This document shows positions 1-8,357 of a stretch of 64,000 nucleotides of DNA, piece by piece. The stretch covers positions 124,001 through 188,000 of the forward strand of contig VTTJ01000009.1 in NCBI GenBank assembly GCA_008364785.1. Direction: 5' to 3'. The position numbers and the translations under genes were made by a program. Origin of the DNA: Bacillus sp. BGMRC 2118 (GTDB lineage: Bacteria > Bacillota > Bacilli > Bacillales > SA4). The first letter of the stretch is position 1, and the number at the start of each line of letters is the position of its first letter. The notes under the pieces are model-generated. The model saw only the letters and a program-made list of their open reading frames with translations, was not told the DNA's origin and made no database searches.

Positions 1-734
1 ATTACTATGGTGATAATAGCAATAGTTGTAATAAAAGCTAGCATGAAACTAGAATCTATTTCTCCTGACAACAAAACCTTACCTGTGTGCTCAGTCATTG
101 TAGCCGGACTCCATTTCATATACTTTCCCAGAATGGTAGTGACCGTCGAGATGGCAAAGACCACAAATATTGTAACGAAAGCAACACTGCCATTTCCTTT
201 CATTATCGTACTAAAAAACAACGTCAATGTAACAACAAAAACCAACCATATGCTGTAGATCATTACACTTTGAAAAATGCGCTCAAAAGCGACGGTTTCA
301 ATGAGCAAACTCGTATAATACCAGGAAGCTACGTATCCGATAATCAATGAAATGAGTGTAATTGTAAGTAATCCAGCCCATTTCGATAAGATATACGAGG
401 AATAAGGAACTGGTTTAATCATGACCATACCTGCAACTCCACTCTGTCTTTCTGCGGAAACGACACCCATTGCACTTAAAACAAGAATGAGTACACCAAG
501 CATTCCATAATTAGATAGAACCTTCATTAGCACTTCTGCCCCAGATGGAATAGGCATTTCAAGGATTGTACCTTCTGGAAGGCCGCCAAAAGTGTCCAAA
601 ATTTCCGGCATATAGTACGAACTAACCGGCTGCATGACACCTAGCAAAATAAAAACAATTGGAATCCATAAGATTTTATAATTTCTAACCATTTCCGTCA
701 TTTCTTTTCGATAAAGAACCATCCATTGTGTCAT
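1..734 (-). CDS. yxlG: YxlG-like ABC-2 permease of the sigY operon (3' end off window)
   Basis: This is the membrane permease partner of the ATPase encoded just upstream. The frame is open from an ATG at 734 to the window edge (about 244 codons, no stop), so the C-terminus is missing. B. subtilis YxlG is about 260 residues, so little is lost. The protein starts MTQWMVLYRKEM and shows an N-terminal membrane segment near residues 22-40, an extracytoplasmic loop and several later hydrophobic segments, the usual ABC-2 permease pattern. Its ATG overlaps the stop of the ATPase gene (ATGA), which implies translational coupling. The identity rests on the order sigY-yxlC-yxlD-yxlE-yxlF-yxlG. The exported substrate is unknown. 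Confidence 0.85.
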   Translation of the reverse strand, partial: MTQWMVLYRKEMTEMVRNYKILWIPIVFILLGVMQPVSSYYMPEILDTFGGLPEGTILEMPIPSGAEVLMKVLSNYGMLGVLILVLSAMGVVSAERQSGVAGMVMIKPVPYSSYILSKWAGLLTITLISLIIGYVASWYYTSLLIETVAFERIFQSVMIYSIWLVFVVTLTLFFSTIMKGNGSVAFVTIFVVFAISTVTTILGKYMKWSPATMTEHTGKVLLSGEIDSSFMLAFITTIAIITIV

Positions 735-1636
735 GCCTTCACCACCTTCATAAATAAATCTTCTAATGTTGTCTGAGCCATCTCGAACTTACGAATCGGA
801 AGTTTTCTATCCACGATATCTTGTAATAATGTTTGCTTCCCATCTACCATATCTTTTAAAACGATGCTGGCTTTATTACCTTGAATGTTAACCTCAGATA
901 CAAAGCTATAACTCTCTATGTCCTTTAACCACTCGGTAACCTTCGATTCGAATTCAATCTGTAAAATAGGTTGTCGATACTCTTCCATTACACTACCCAG
1001 GCTACCTGATATCGCAATTTCACCGGCATGCATGATAAGTATGTCGTCACTTATTTCTTCTGCATCGTGTAGGACATGAGTGGAGAAGAGAATGGTTGTT
1101 TCCTCTTTAATCTCTCTCATCATGTCCAACACTTCCCGTCTCCCGAGTGGATCGAGTGCTGAAACTGGCTCATCTAAAATAAGTAATTTCGGACGATGAA
1201 TGAGTGCCTGTGCCAATCCGAGGCGCTGCTTCATTCCACCAGAATACCCCCCTATTTTTCTTTTCTTCGCATTCGTTAGACCCACTCGTTCAAGTAATTC
1301 TTCACTTCTTTTTTCTGCTTCTTTACGATTCAGTTTTGCTAATTGTCCTGCGAAAACAAGAAACTCTTTCCCACTCATCCAATTATAGAAAGCAGGATAT
1401 TGAGGTAAATACCCAATAAACTGCCTTAAATCTTTTGCCTTTTCCCCTTTAAAATCAATATTACCTGAGGTAGGTTCTAGCAATCCGGATAGCATTTTTA
1501 ATGTCGTTGTTTTTCCTGCTCCATTCGGTCCAAGTAATGAAACACACCGGCCTTCTTCAATATGAAAATTGATTCCTTTAACAGCATTCGTATTTCCAAA
1601 TCTTTTTACTAAATCGTTAGCCTTTACTAATTCCAT
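731..1636 (-). CDS. yxlF: YxlF-like ABC transporter ATP-binding protein
   Basis: This 301-residue cytoplasmic ATPase energises the YxlG permease. Visible motifs are Walker A GPNGAGKT (about 36-43), signature YSGGMKQR (about 131-138), Walker B LLILDEP (about 151-157) and the switch histidine in FSTH (about 187). About 110 residues follow the nucleotide-binding domain, typical of ABC-2 type exporters. Its ATG overlaps the stop of the preceding small membrane protein by one base, and its TGA overlaps the permease start, so the genes are tightly coupled. In B. subtilis the YxlFG pair belongs to the SigY operon. The substrate is not known; resistance to a peptide or envelope stress is an inference. 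Confidence 0.93.
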   Translation of the reverse strand: MELVKANDLVKRFGNTNAVKGINFHIEEGRCVSLLGPNGAGKTTTLKMLSGLLEPTSGNIDFKGEKAKDLRQFIGYLPQYPAFYNWMSGKEFLVFAGQLAKLNRKEAEKRSEELLERVGLTNAKKRKIGGYSGGMKQRLGLAQALIHRPKLLILDEPVSALDPLGRREVLDMMREIKEETTILFSTHVLHDAEEISDDILIMHAGEIAISGSLGSVMEEYRQPILQIEFESKVTEWLKDIESYSFVSEVNIQGNKASIVLKDMVDGKQTLLQDIVDRKLPIRKFEMAQTTLEDLFMKVVKA

Positions 1637-1839
1637 TAATCATTTCTCCTTCCAATAACAAAGTAAAGGACTGGCCCGATTAAGTTAATAAAGATAATAA
1701 CAAGGATCCACATCCATCTTGGTCCGTTCGTTATCTCTTCTCTAATACAAGAGACTAATGCAGTTATCATAAGAATTAATTGTAAGACAAGAATTGGTGC
1801 AATCGCTCCCCAAGGGATTCCATTTAACAGTTCATTCAT
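1636..1839 (-). CDS. yxlE: YxlE-like small membrane protein, PLDc_N domain
   Basis: A 67-residue membrane protein starting MNELLNGIPWGAI. It has two hydrophobic segments (about 8-30 and 43-62) separated by a short polar stretch and ends VIGRRND; this two-helix pattern with a GP..Y..IGRR end matches the phospholipase D N-terminal-like (PLDc_N) family. I chose the ATG at 1839 because GGAGG lies 7 bases upstream; the frame stays open 20 codons further without a good ribosome binding site. It sits between the YxlD-like and ATPase genes. In B. subtilis YxlE is described as lowering SigY activity, and a similar role is inferred from position. Confidence 0.82.
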   Translation of the reverse strand: MNELLNGIPWGAIAPILVLQLILMITALVSCIREEITNGPRWMWILVIIFINLIGPVLYFVIGRRND

Positions 1840-1922
1840 TTTTATTCCTCCAAATTGTTTATTTACCCTTAATACGATTACGTTCATCAAATCGTTCACT
1901 CACAATAAAATAAAAAAAAATC

Positions 1923-2147
1923 TCAGGAATTTGATCCTGAGACTTTTCTTTTGAAAATCTTTCTTACAAATACAAGATATATAATGAGGTACGTTGGAAA
2001 TTGTATAAGGCCTAAAATACCCCATAACCAAGCATTGTGTCCTCTCTTCCGTGCATCCAAAAACATCCATGATCCCTGACAAATCAGAATGAATGCAACC
2101 ACAATCCATAACCAAATCGAAATGCTACTTAGTTCGTTTGAGTTCAT
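1923..2147 (-). CDS. yxlD: YxlD-like small membrane regulator
   Basis: A 74-residue protein with a hydrophobic segment at about 12-30, a polar patch with DARKRGH, a second hydrophobic segment at about 40-60 and a basic tail (RKIFKRK). This fits a two-helix membrane protein with a charged loop. The ATG overlaps the stop codon of the preceding gene (ATGA), so translation is probably coupled. The position directly after the YxlC-like gene, and the size, match YxlD, which in B. subtilis is reported as a negative effector of SigY. The assignment depends mainly on gene order, because proteins this small carry few diagnostic residues. Confidence 0.8.
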   Translation of the reverse strand: MNSNELSSISIWLWIVVAFILICQGSWMFLDARKRGHNAWLWGILGLIQFPTYLIIYLVFVRKIFKRKVSGSNS

Positions 2148-2488
2148 TCATTACTGACCTTCTTTCTAGGTTTGTTAAAAGCTAAGGGCAGTAAGATGAT
2201 CCCCACAAGCTGAAAATAAAGGAAAAGAATTGGCTGACGATAGGTGGCAGCTATCACCACTGAAAGCACAAATACTGCAACAGAGATAAAAGTGAGAAGG
2301 TCTTTCCATTGTTGTTTTTGTATCCTTTTTTTCTCTAGTTCAACATTCTGTTGAAACCATTGTAAGTTTGGAGTAGATACTGGATTCCATTGTTCCAGTT
2401 TATCTAAACCATCTACTATTTGCTTAACCGTTTCTTCATCTTCATTATCCAACATAGAATTACTATTTTTAGAATCAAACTCCTTCAC
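2144..2488 (-). CDS. yxlC: YxlC-like regulator of SigY
   Basis: A 114-residue protein with a soluble acidic N-terminal half (about 1-60, rich in D/E, with a conserved-looking PNLQWFQQ stretch) and two hydrophobic segments (about 67-83 and 87-105) before a basic end. A cytoplasmic domain followed by membrane helices is the architecture expected of an anti-sigma factor. It starts at GTG 2488, within the last codons of the sigma gene (14-bp overlap), with GGAG ten bases upstream. Co-translation with the sigma factor fits YxlC, which restrains SigY in B. subtilis. An internal ATG twelve codons in is possible but has a poorly spaced ribosome binding site. Confidence 0.87.
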   Translation of the reverse strand: MKEFDSKNSNSMLDNEDEETVKQIVDGLDKLEQWNPVSTPNLQWFQQNVELEKKRIQKQQWKDLLTFISVAVFVLSVVIAATYRQPILFLYFQLVGIILLPLAFNKPRKKVSNE

Positions 2489-3005
2489 GTTCAGCCAACT
2501 CCTTTCGTATACTTTTTAGACCATTTGAAACTCGAGATTTTACGGTTCCTTCTGCAATACCCATCATTTTTCCAATTTCCTCATATGAATATCCGTAATA
2601 ATGCTTTAATACGATTGGCATACGTATGTCTTCATTAATTCTGGAAAGCACATCAAGCACATCTGTCCATTCTTCATTCATATTAGCTGCATTCCATTTC
2701 ATTTTTCGGAGCGCTTGTTCCTGATTTAGCCAGCTTTTCTCCCGCTTCTTTCTACGCTGCTGATCGATGAAAAGGTTCGTTGCAATTGTGATGAGCCATG
2801 AGGAAAACTTGGATTCACCATTATACAGTTTGATTTTTTCAATACACTTCATCATCGTCTCTTGTGTTAAATCTTCTGCTATTTGTGGATGAAGGGTGAC
2901 TTTCATTAAATACTTAACGACGAACGAATAATTCTGCTGTAGCAGTTTCGAAAGAGCTAAGGTATCTCCTTTTTTCGCCCTTTGAATTAAATCTTTTTCA
3001 TCCAT
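2475..3005 (-). CDS. sigY: ECF-type RNA polymerase sigma factor SigY
   Basis: A 176-residue sigma-70 family protein of the ECF group. Region 2 is visible in DLTQETMMKCIEKIKLY and SKFSSWLITIATNLFIDQQRR, and region 4 in YYGYSYEEIGKMMGIAEGTVKSRVSNGLKSI, a helix-turn-helix that reads the -35 element. The ATG at 3005 is chosen because GGAG lies eight bases upstream; a TTG six codons further would extend the frame. It heads a six-gene run (sigma, three small membrane proteins, ABC pair) that matches the sigY operon of B. subtilis. An ECF-like promoter just upstream suggests autoregulation. Triggering conditions cannot be read from the sequence. Confidence 0.92.
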   Translation of the reverse strand: MDEKDLIQRAKKGDTLALSKLLQQNYSFVVKYLMKVTLHPQIAEDLTQETMMKCIEKIKLYNGESKFSSWLITIATNLFIDQQRRKKREKSWLNQEQALRKMKWNAANMNEEWTDVLDVLSRINEDIRMPIVLKHYYGYSYEEIGKMMGIAEGTVKSRVSNGLKSIRKELAEREGV

Positions 3006-3040
3006 GAGATCTACTCCATACAATCATGATCTATATGTAA

Positions 3041-3067
3041 TACGACTACCTGATTAAAATCGTTCGT
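3041..3067 (-). promoter_or_regulatory. Candidate ECF (SigY-type) autoregulatory promoter
   Basis: On the minus strand a GAACG element (3062-3066) is followed after about 17 bases by CGTA (3042-3045), the AAC/CGT arrangement of ECF sigma promoters. It would place the transcript start roughly 30 bases before the sigY ATG. SigY is known to activate its own operon in B. subtilis; that it does so here is inferred from the spacing. The -10 differs from the usual CGTC. Confidence 0.45.
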
Positions 3068-3250
3068 TTTTAAAATAAAGAAACATAACAACAACGTTTA
3101 GCCACCTAATAGTATTTATTAAGTTTACATGAAAGTTATCTAGTTGGCCAAAAGCCAAAGAAATGTTTTCGATTCAACACTATCAAACTACTCACATGAT
3201 TTGTTTAATGGGTCCTTTCATTACTCTTCTCCATTAGTAAATGATATGTT

Positions 3251-3337
3251 CTATTTCATCGCTCTTCGTACTATGAAAACTATCAAACCTAAGACTATTA
3301 ATACTGGTAATAAACCTAACAACAATATAGTGCCCAG
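3251..3337 (-). CDS. Possible 28-residue hydrophobic peptide with CTG start
   Basis: A very short frame reads LGTILLLGLLPVLIVLGLIV then FIVRRAMK, a single membrane helix ending in a basic patch, as in small membrane peptides. GAGGTGAT lies just upstream of a CTG codon at 3337 in this frame; the only other candidate start is a TTG four codons in. No ATG/GTG start exists in this frame. The hydrophobic-then-basic composition and the ribosome binding site argue for translation, but size and start codon make it doubtful. It lies in the otherwise gene-free gap between sigY and the acetyltransferase gene; the rest of 3068-3380 shows nothing I recognise. Confidence 0.3.
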   Translation of the reverse strand: MGTILLLGLLPVLIVLGLIVFIVRRAMK

Positions 3338-3380
3338 AACACATCACCTCGTCTTCCAATTATCCTGCCGATTGTATTTT

Positions 3381-3827
3381 TCATTCGGAACTCCACTCAT
3401 ACTTAATATCAGGCAAGTTTTCTTCATTCTCGTATCCTCTTCCAATCACTTTAAATCCATTCTTCTCATAAAATTTTTGTGCGTTTACATTTACCTCAAA
3501 AGTATATAATGTTAATTGCCCACATGATTGATCTTTTACCCTATTAAGTAATGTTTGACCTATACCTAATCCTTGATAATCAGTATGAATATAAAGTTGG
3601 CTTATCTCCCTTTCATTATAAGCAATCATTCCAACAACCCTGTTATTCAATATTGCTAGATCGATTTGATATTGTTCAGCTAATATGTGATTTAAAAAAT
3701 TTATATGATTTTCAATGCTATGAATCTCCTTCTGACCAATTGCTCGTTCTTTACTTTCTCTCCACATTTCGACGGTTTGCTTTGCAAACGAAGGACTATA
3801 CCTAGTGATGATGATAGGTTGGTTCAT
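3381..3827 (-). CDS. GNAT-family N-acetyltransferase
   Basis: A 148-residue protein of the GCN5-related acetyltransferase fold, which transfers acetyl from acetyl-CoA to an amine. The acetyl-CoA pyrophosphate loop is QGLGIG (about 85-90) following the beta-strand ISQLYIHTDY, and the C-terminal motif NAQKFYEKNGFKVIGRG is typical. The ATG at 3827 has GAGGG nine bases upstream. The gene stands alone between the sigY operon and a lipoprotein gene on the same strand. The substrate cannot be predicted; members this size act on small molecules, antibiotics or protein N-termini. Confidence 0.9.
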   Translation of the reverse strand: MNQPIIITRYSPSFAKQTVEMWRESKERAIGQKEIHSIENHINFLNHILAEQYQIDLAILNNRVVGMIAYNEREISQLYIHTDYQGLGIGQTLLNRVKDQSCGQLTLYTFEVNVNAQKFYEKNGFKVIGRGYENEENLPDIKYEWSSE

Positions 3828-3919
3828 TACAACACCCTCTACGTTATTTAGTGATATTTAATAGTTTTTCAACTACTACTTTGTAAATCTTTCTATTTCT
3901 GCTTCCTCTCCCCTTCTAA

Positions 3920-4621
3920 TTACTTTGTTATCATAGACAACTCATATTCTACTATTTCCTTTATCTCCTTGTTTCCAACTATTCCAGAGTGAAATGTATT
4001 GGATTGTGGCCAATACACTTCTCTAAATGATACTCCATTGTTAAGTTCTATTTCTATAAAAACACTGGTACCATCCTGATCATATAAAGTTTCTCTATCT
4101 ACTAGTTTTAAGGTCGGCCATATTTTCAGGAAATGATCTTTAGACTCCTGTGAAAATGAATGTACTCTTCTGCCATCCTCAGTACTCTCAATATGAATAT
4201 CTTTCACCAGATTATCAATTGGATAGAGTTCACCTGCAGTTGTGGCTTTTGGGTGTGTTTCAGCTACATACACTTTATCATTCGCAAATACAATCAGAGA
4301 AGATGGATATCCTTCTATTGCATGAATTGTGGTCCCTTCTTCTAAAAAAGTTGCATCTCCATTTCTCATCTTATGGTTACTACATGCACGGTCCGCCATT
4401 TTATAGGTTACTTTTCCAAGCTCCTTACCTTTCTCTACTGATATTTGTTGATTCTCATCAGGAGAATCTGGGAAATGATGTTGATATTTTATGTCTTGAA
4501 TCATGACCATATCTACCCATTCAATAATTCCATCAGGACATTTGGTCATCACTTTAAAATTATTACAGGAGGTTAGGAGGCCAATAAGTAGAAAAACGAA
4601 CAAACTTTTTATCACTTTCAC
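3920..4621 (-). CDS. Putative lipoprotein of unknown function
   Basis: A 233-residue protein with a type II signal peptide: KVIKSLFVFLLIGLL followed by the lipobox LTSC (Cys at about 19), so it should be lipid-anchored on the outer face of the membrane. The start is GTG at 4621 with GGGAG five bases upstream; no ATG is available before the hydrophobic core. The mature part is soluble and mixed alpha/beta, with two further cysteines (in TKCPDG and RACSNH) that could form a disulfide. I do not recognise a domain. It lies between an acetyltransferase and a Nudix gene, with gaps that do not suggest a tight operon. Confidence 0.75.
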   Translation of the reverse strand: MKVIKSLFVFLLIGLLTSCNNFKVMTKCPDGIIEWVDMVMIQDIKYQHHFPDSPDENQQISVEKGKELGKVTYKMADRACSNHKMRNGDATFLEEGTTIHAIEGYPSSLIVFANDKVYVAETHPKATTAGELYPIDNLVKDIHIESTEDGRRVHSFSQESKDHFLKIWPTLKLVDRETLYDQDGTSVFIEIELNNGVSFREVYWPQSNTFHSGIVGNKEIKEIVEYELSMITK

Positions 4622-4663
4622 TTAACTCCCTGCCCTTCTACTTTTCATAGTTTCAATGCAAAA

Positions 4664-5284
4664 TTATTCGATTGTCATACTGCTATTTAAAATAGCCAAC
4701 CACTCTGTTTGTGGAGATACGAGACTTGGTAAGTTATCTACCTTTGACCAAAACAGCTTGAACGTATGATTATCTGTATGAATCTCCCAGTTGTCCTCCT
4801 TGCTATGTGAATGAAGGTGATAAAATTTTCTTGTTATCTTGGTTGTTACATGTATTTTCTTTACCCAACCTGTTATTTGGTACGAAATATAATTTGGATC
4901 TGGATACTGATCTCCTTCCTTGTATGAGATCTGCACGAATTCCCCATGTTCTCGTTCATGAAGAACAGTAATCCCCCTTCTGATTTCTGCCCATTGGAAA
5001 CTTGATATATCTGGTCTGGAGTATACCTTTGCTTTATCAAGAAGGACGTACTTATCTTCTAAGTTTTGTTCCTGAACACCAATCATTTTACATGAGAGAA
5101 ATTCCTTCAGCCCTGTTTCCTCAGTCGCTTCTCTAAGAGCTGCCCTTTCATACTCTTCATTAACTTCAACGGTACCTGCTGGTAGTTGAATTCCAGCACT
5201 TGGGTGTTCAAGTAGAAGAAGCTGCAACTGTTCATTTTTTCTTCTAGTAATAAAGCAAGTAACTTTTCCAAGCGCAGTTTCCAT
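4664..5284 (-). CDS. Nudix hydrolase family protein
   Basis: A 206-residue protein with a complete Nudix box at about 37-59 (G-x5-E-x7-REATEETGL), the metal-binding helix-loop-helix that hydrolyses nucleoside diphosphates linked to another group. The box is preceded by a strand with LLLLEHPSAGIQLPAG. The protein is longer than a minimal 130-150 residue Nudix enzyme: about 70 residues after the core contain KKIHVTTKITRKFYHLHSH and may form an added domain. The ATG at 5284 has a GGGAGG sequence upstream. It is followed upstream on the same strand by another Nudix gene, but the 47-bp gap and differing sequences suggest no recent duplication. The substrate is unknown. Confidence 0.88.
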   Translation of the reverse strand: METALGKVTCFITRRKNEQLQLLLLEHPSAGIQLPAGTVEVNEEYERAALREATEETGLKEFLSCKMIGVQEQNLEDKYVLLDKAKVYSRPDISSFQWAEIRRGITVLHEREHGEFVQISYKEGDQYPDPNYISYQITGWVKKIHVTTKITRKFYHLHSHSKEDNWEIHTDNHTFKLFWSKVDNLPSLVSPQTEWLAILNSSMTIE

Positions 5285-5331
5285 TCGTTCCCTCCCAGAT
5301 AGTAGTCTGTTAAACTACCCTTTTAGTTGTA

Positions 5332-5832
5332 TCACTTTAAAATAAGCTTCCCATCAAAATCCGATAAGTCCTGTAATACTTCTTTATGATGCTGATCCCA
5401 AAATTCATCGGTCCCACGTGGTAGTGCATCTAACGAGAAAAATTTTGCATTACTCGTTTCTTCCGTTACCTTTAAAAGGGATCCCTCCCACTCATCTACT
5501 AAAAATAAAAACTCGAACATCTGATACTCATCACCAAATAAATTCACTGTCGACTTATGAGGTGCTGTATAAATGGCGATCAATGTAGCCTGAATGACAT
5601 CAATTCCCGTCTCTTCTTTCACTTCTCTATTAAGCGTTTCATAAATTGACTCATTAAGCTCTATTGATCCTGATGGCATCCCCCACCGATTCTCTCCTTT
5701 TCTATCTACAAAAAGGATCCTTTCGTCACGATCCTTTATAACGGCACGGATAGAGGGGATGATTAATTTCTGATGTCCTACTGCCTTCCGTAATTGTCCA
5801 ACATATGACTCGTTCCAACTATGATTTGACAC
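5332..5832 (-). CDS. Nudix hydrolase family protein
   Basis: A 166-residue Nudix hydrolase with the signature at about 55-77 (G-x5-E-x7-REVKEETGI), directly after the strand RWGMPSGS. About 28 residues precede the fold (SYVGQLRKAVGHQKLIIPSIRAV), a lead common in Bacillus ADP-ribose pyrophosphatase-like or MutT-like proteins of this size. It begins at ATG 5832 with AGGAAATG-type spacing. It may be co-transcribed with the next Nudix gene, from which it is separated by 47 bp. No residues let me tell a housecleaning enzyme from an NDP-sugar hydrolase. Confidence 0.9.
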   Translation of the reverse strand: MSNHSWNESYVGQLRKAVGHQKLIIPSIRAVIKDRDERILFVDRKGENRWGMPSGSIELNESIYETLNREVKEETGIDVIQATLIAIYTAPHKSTVNLFGDEYQMFEFLFLVDEWEGSLLKVTEETSNAKFFSLDALPRGTDEFWDQHHKEVLQDLSDFDGKLILK

Positions 5833-5883
5833 ATCATTTCCTCCAGTAAAAAACTTCCACTAACTATATCTAACTTCTATAAC

Positions 5884-5919
5884 AAAGAGTAGTAATCCTT
5901 CTCGAACTACTACTCTTTT
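5884..5919 (-). terminator. Intrinsic terminator after the ABC-F gene
   Basis: Inverted repeat AAAGAGTAGTA/TACTACTCTTT with a 13-base loop, followed on the minus strand by TTTGTT. It lies 25 bases beyond the stop of the ABC-F gene. Confidence 0.7.
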
Positions 5920-5943
5920 CCATCTCAAATAAATATTGATTAA

Positions 5944-7866
5944 TTAGCTACTCAAGTCCATCCACAGCTCCAAATAATGGTCTAGCTCTTTTGCAATTTC
6001 TTGTTTTCTGTCAAAAAGTTCTTGTAACTCCCCATAGCTTAGAGTATCTAGAGCCATCGCACTGTCTAGCTCGTTAATCTCACATTCAAGCGATTCAATT
6101 TTTGCCGTCACCTTATCTGCGTTCTTTTGTGAATCAGCGTTTACGTTTCTTTCCTTTTTCGGCTTCTCCTGCTTCACCGATTCATTTTTTTCAGTTTGTT
6201 TCGTTTCAATTCTTTTCACTTTTCGGTACTCATCATAATTACCGTCATAACTAGTTAACTGAAAGTCCTCCAGTGCAATCATTCGCTCTCCAATCTTGTT
6301 AATAAAATAACGGTCATGAGAGATAAAGAATATTGTACCTTTGAATTCCTCAAGTGCTTCCTCCAGTGTTTCGATTGATTGAATATCAAGATGATTAGTC
6401 GGCTCATCTAGGATTAGTAGGTTAATATCCTGATATAACAGCATCGCAAGCTTCAACCGAATTCGCTCACCGCCCGATAAATGCTTAACCTTTTTAAAAA
6501 CTGTATTTTTATAAAACATGAACTTCGCCAAGTACTCTCTTGCTTTTCCGATAACAATCGAAATATCTTCCCGGAAGCACTCAATTACCGTTTGTTCTTC
6601 GTCATTGAACTCAATAATCTGTGGCAAATAGGCGACCTTCACATTCGCTCCTAACTCTACTTTGCCTTGATCCGGTTTTTCTTCACCCAGCAGCATCTTC
6701 AAGAACGTAGTTTTCCCACTTCCATTCGGCCCAATCAACCCTACTCTTTCACCGTAATGTACCATGAGCTGAGCACCCTTTAAGACTACCTTCTCTTCAT
6801 AGCTTTTGTATACGTCCATTGCCTTGATTGTTTCTTTCCCAGATCGTTCTGTTTCATTAAAATGAAGTCTCATATTTCGTCTCTCAAAGATTGGCTTATC
6901 TATACGGTCCAGCTTATCGAGCTTTTTCTGAATACTGCCGGCACGTTTGAAGAACTTATTATTATCTTCTCTCATGGCCCAGTCACGTAAGCTTAGCACC
7001 TGCTTTTCCATGTTGTTAATCTTCTTTTGTTGTTCCCGGTAATGCTCATATTGAATTCGCATGTTTTCTTCTTTTTGGGTCACAAAAGAGCTGTAGTTCC
7101 CTTTGTACGAGATGGATTCCATATCCTCAATTTCTACAATTTTGTTCACCACATTATCCAGAAAGTAACGGTCATGCGATACGATAATGACAATTCCTTT
7201 ATAACTATGAAGATAACTTTCCAGCCATTCAATTGATTCCATATCTAAATGGTTCGTCGGCTCATCCAACAAGAGGATATCCGGGTTATGAATTAAGAGT
7301 TTCCCCAGCACGACTGTCGTTTTTTCACCACCACTTAATAGGTCAAAGTCTCTTGCTAAAAAGCTTTCGGAAAATCCAAGACCGGTACAAACTTTACTGA
7401 TTTTCTCCTCTCGTTCATATCCACCTTTTACTTCAAACTGTTGAACAAGCTCACTGTATTTATGGAGAGCCTTTTCTAATTTTTCACCCTCTAACACTTG
7501 CATCTGCTGTTCAAGTTCACGCATTTGCTTCTCTATCTCATCAATCTCTTCAAATGCAAGGTTCAAAACGTCCATTACTTTTAATCCTTCCGGAAATTGA
7601 GGAGATTGTTCCAGGTATGCCTTCGTCGCCCCACGAGGTAAATGAATCAATCCCTCATCATAACCCGGGCTTGACGTTTGCGGATATCCTGGCCAATAGT
7701 TCATCGGTAATACTCCAGCAATCAATTTCAGGATGGTACTTTTCCCACTGCCATTAGCCCCGACAATCCCTAGACGATCCCCTTCAAATGCCTCTAACGA
7801 AATATTATTCACCACAAGCGTGGCATCCATAAACTTTTTAATTCCATGTATTTTCAGCTCTAACAT
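5944..7866 (-). CDS. ABC-F family ATPase (ribosome-acting)
   Basis: A 640-residue protein with two ABC ATPase domains and no membrane segments. Domain 1 has Walker A GANGSGKST (36-44), LSGGE (177-181) and ILLLDEPTNHLD (from 197); domain 2 has GPNGSGKTT (379-387), LSGGERIR (463-470) and LLILDEPTNHLD (from 483). The charged helical linker (about 255-345) is where ABC-F proteins reach the ribosomal P-site tRNA. A C-terminal coiled coil (about 575-640) follows a Lys/Glu-rich hinge. It is either a translation factor or an antibiotic-resistance protein protecting the ribosome. An insertion after Walker A (MNYWPGYPQTSSPGYDEG) is unusual. The long leader with a terminator hairpin suggests attenuation, common for the resistance type. 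Confidence 0.9.
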   Translation of the reverse strand: MLELKIHGIKKFMDATLVVNNISLEAFEGDRLGIVGANGSGKSTILKLIAGVLPMNYWPGYPQTSSPGYDEGLIHLPRGATKAYLEQSPQFPEGLKVMDVLNLAFEEIDEIEKQMRELEQQMQVLEGEKLEKALHKYSELVQQFEVKGGYEREEKISKVCTGLGFSESFLARDFDLLSGGEKTTVVLGKLLIHNPDILLLDEPTNHLDMESIEWLESYLHSYKGIVIIVSHDRYFLDNVVNKIVEIEDMESISYKGNYSSFVTQKEENMRIQYEHYREQQKKINNMEKQVLSLRDWAMREDNNKFFKRAGSIQKKLDKLDRIDKPIFERRNMRLHFNETERSGKETIKAMDVYKSYEEKVVLKGAQLMVHYGERVGLIGPNGSGKTTFLKMLLGEEKPDQGKVELGANVKVAYLPQIIEFNDEEQTVIECFREDISIVIGKAREYLAKFMFYKNTVFKKVKHLSGGERIRLKLAMLLYQDINLLILDEPTNHLDIQSIETLEEALEEFKGTIFFISHDRYFINKIGERMIALEDFQLTSYDGNYDEYRKVKRIETKQTEKNESVKQEKPKKERNVNADSQKNADKVTAKIESLECEINELDSAMALDTLSYGELQELFDRKQEIAKELDHYLELWMDLSS

Positions 7867-7956
7867 TTTACTTCCTTCTTTCCTCCAAGGCCAATTGGTG
7901 ATGCCTTTTATGGACAGGAAAAAGAAGACTTTCTATACTATTCAAATTTTTTGTAT

Positions 7957-7996
7957 GCAAAAAAGACCGTAAGAAGATGAATCTTCCTACAGTCTT
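7957..7996 (-). terminator. Terminator/attenuator hairpin in the ABC-F leader
   Basis: Sixteen-position stem (AAGACTGTAGGAAGAT paired with ATCTTCTTACGGTCTT, two mismatches) followed by TTTTTT on the minus strand. It ends about 90 bases before the ABC-F ATG, and no gene upstream on that strand needs it: the glucosidase gene has its own terminator at 8360-8392. That makes it a candidate attenuator. A weak promoter between it and the gene (TTGCAT, 17 bases, TATAGA, 7931-7959) is the alternative. Confidence 0.7.
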
Positions 7997-8079
7997 ATTA
8001 TCTGTTCATATAATGGTTTCTGATATTTTGGCACGTTAAAAAAGCATAAAGAAATGCCTAAGCCTAAATCAGAATATAA

Positions 8080-8237
8080 TTATACTCTCAGGTAGTAGTA
8101 AAGTAAGTGAACCTTCTCATTCGCCGTCATTCCATAAAGAGCATACCAAATAAGCCTATTTATAATAGGTTCTTTGACACTCCATACAAAATTCATATTA
8201 ATTTTTCAATTAATAATTAGCGATTTGTTGGTTCCAT
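8080..8237 (-). promoter_or_regulatory. Candidate leader peptides upstream of the ABC-F gene
   Basis: Two short minus-strand frames precede the attenuator hairpin. The first (8217-8237) encodes MEPTNR and has GGAGGAGGG eleven bases before its ATG. The second (8080-8196) encodes 38 residues, MNFVWSVKEPIINRLIWYAL and onward to LLYYYLRV, with no evident ribosome binding site. Short translated frames followed by a terminator are the layout of ribosome-mediated attenuation in ABC-F resistance genes. No promoter could be fixed; nothing else is apparent in 7867-8357. Confidence 0.4.
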
Positions 8238-8357
8238 AAACTTACTTTCCCTCCTCCAAAGATTTCCTTTATTATCTCAAGTTTGTATGATTTTGTAAAT
8301 ATGTATTTCCGAATTTAGCCAACTCACTACTGTTACGTATTTTTCTCCTCAGACAAA

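Noticed and set aside
3144..3509. 121-codon plus-strand frame across the sigY-acetyltransferase gap
   Set aside because: It overlaps the acetyltransferase gene on the other strand, lacks a ribosome binding site and resembles no protein.
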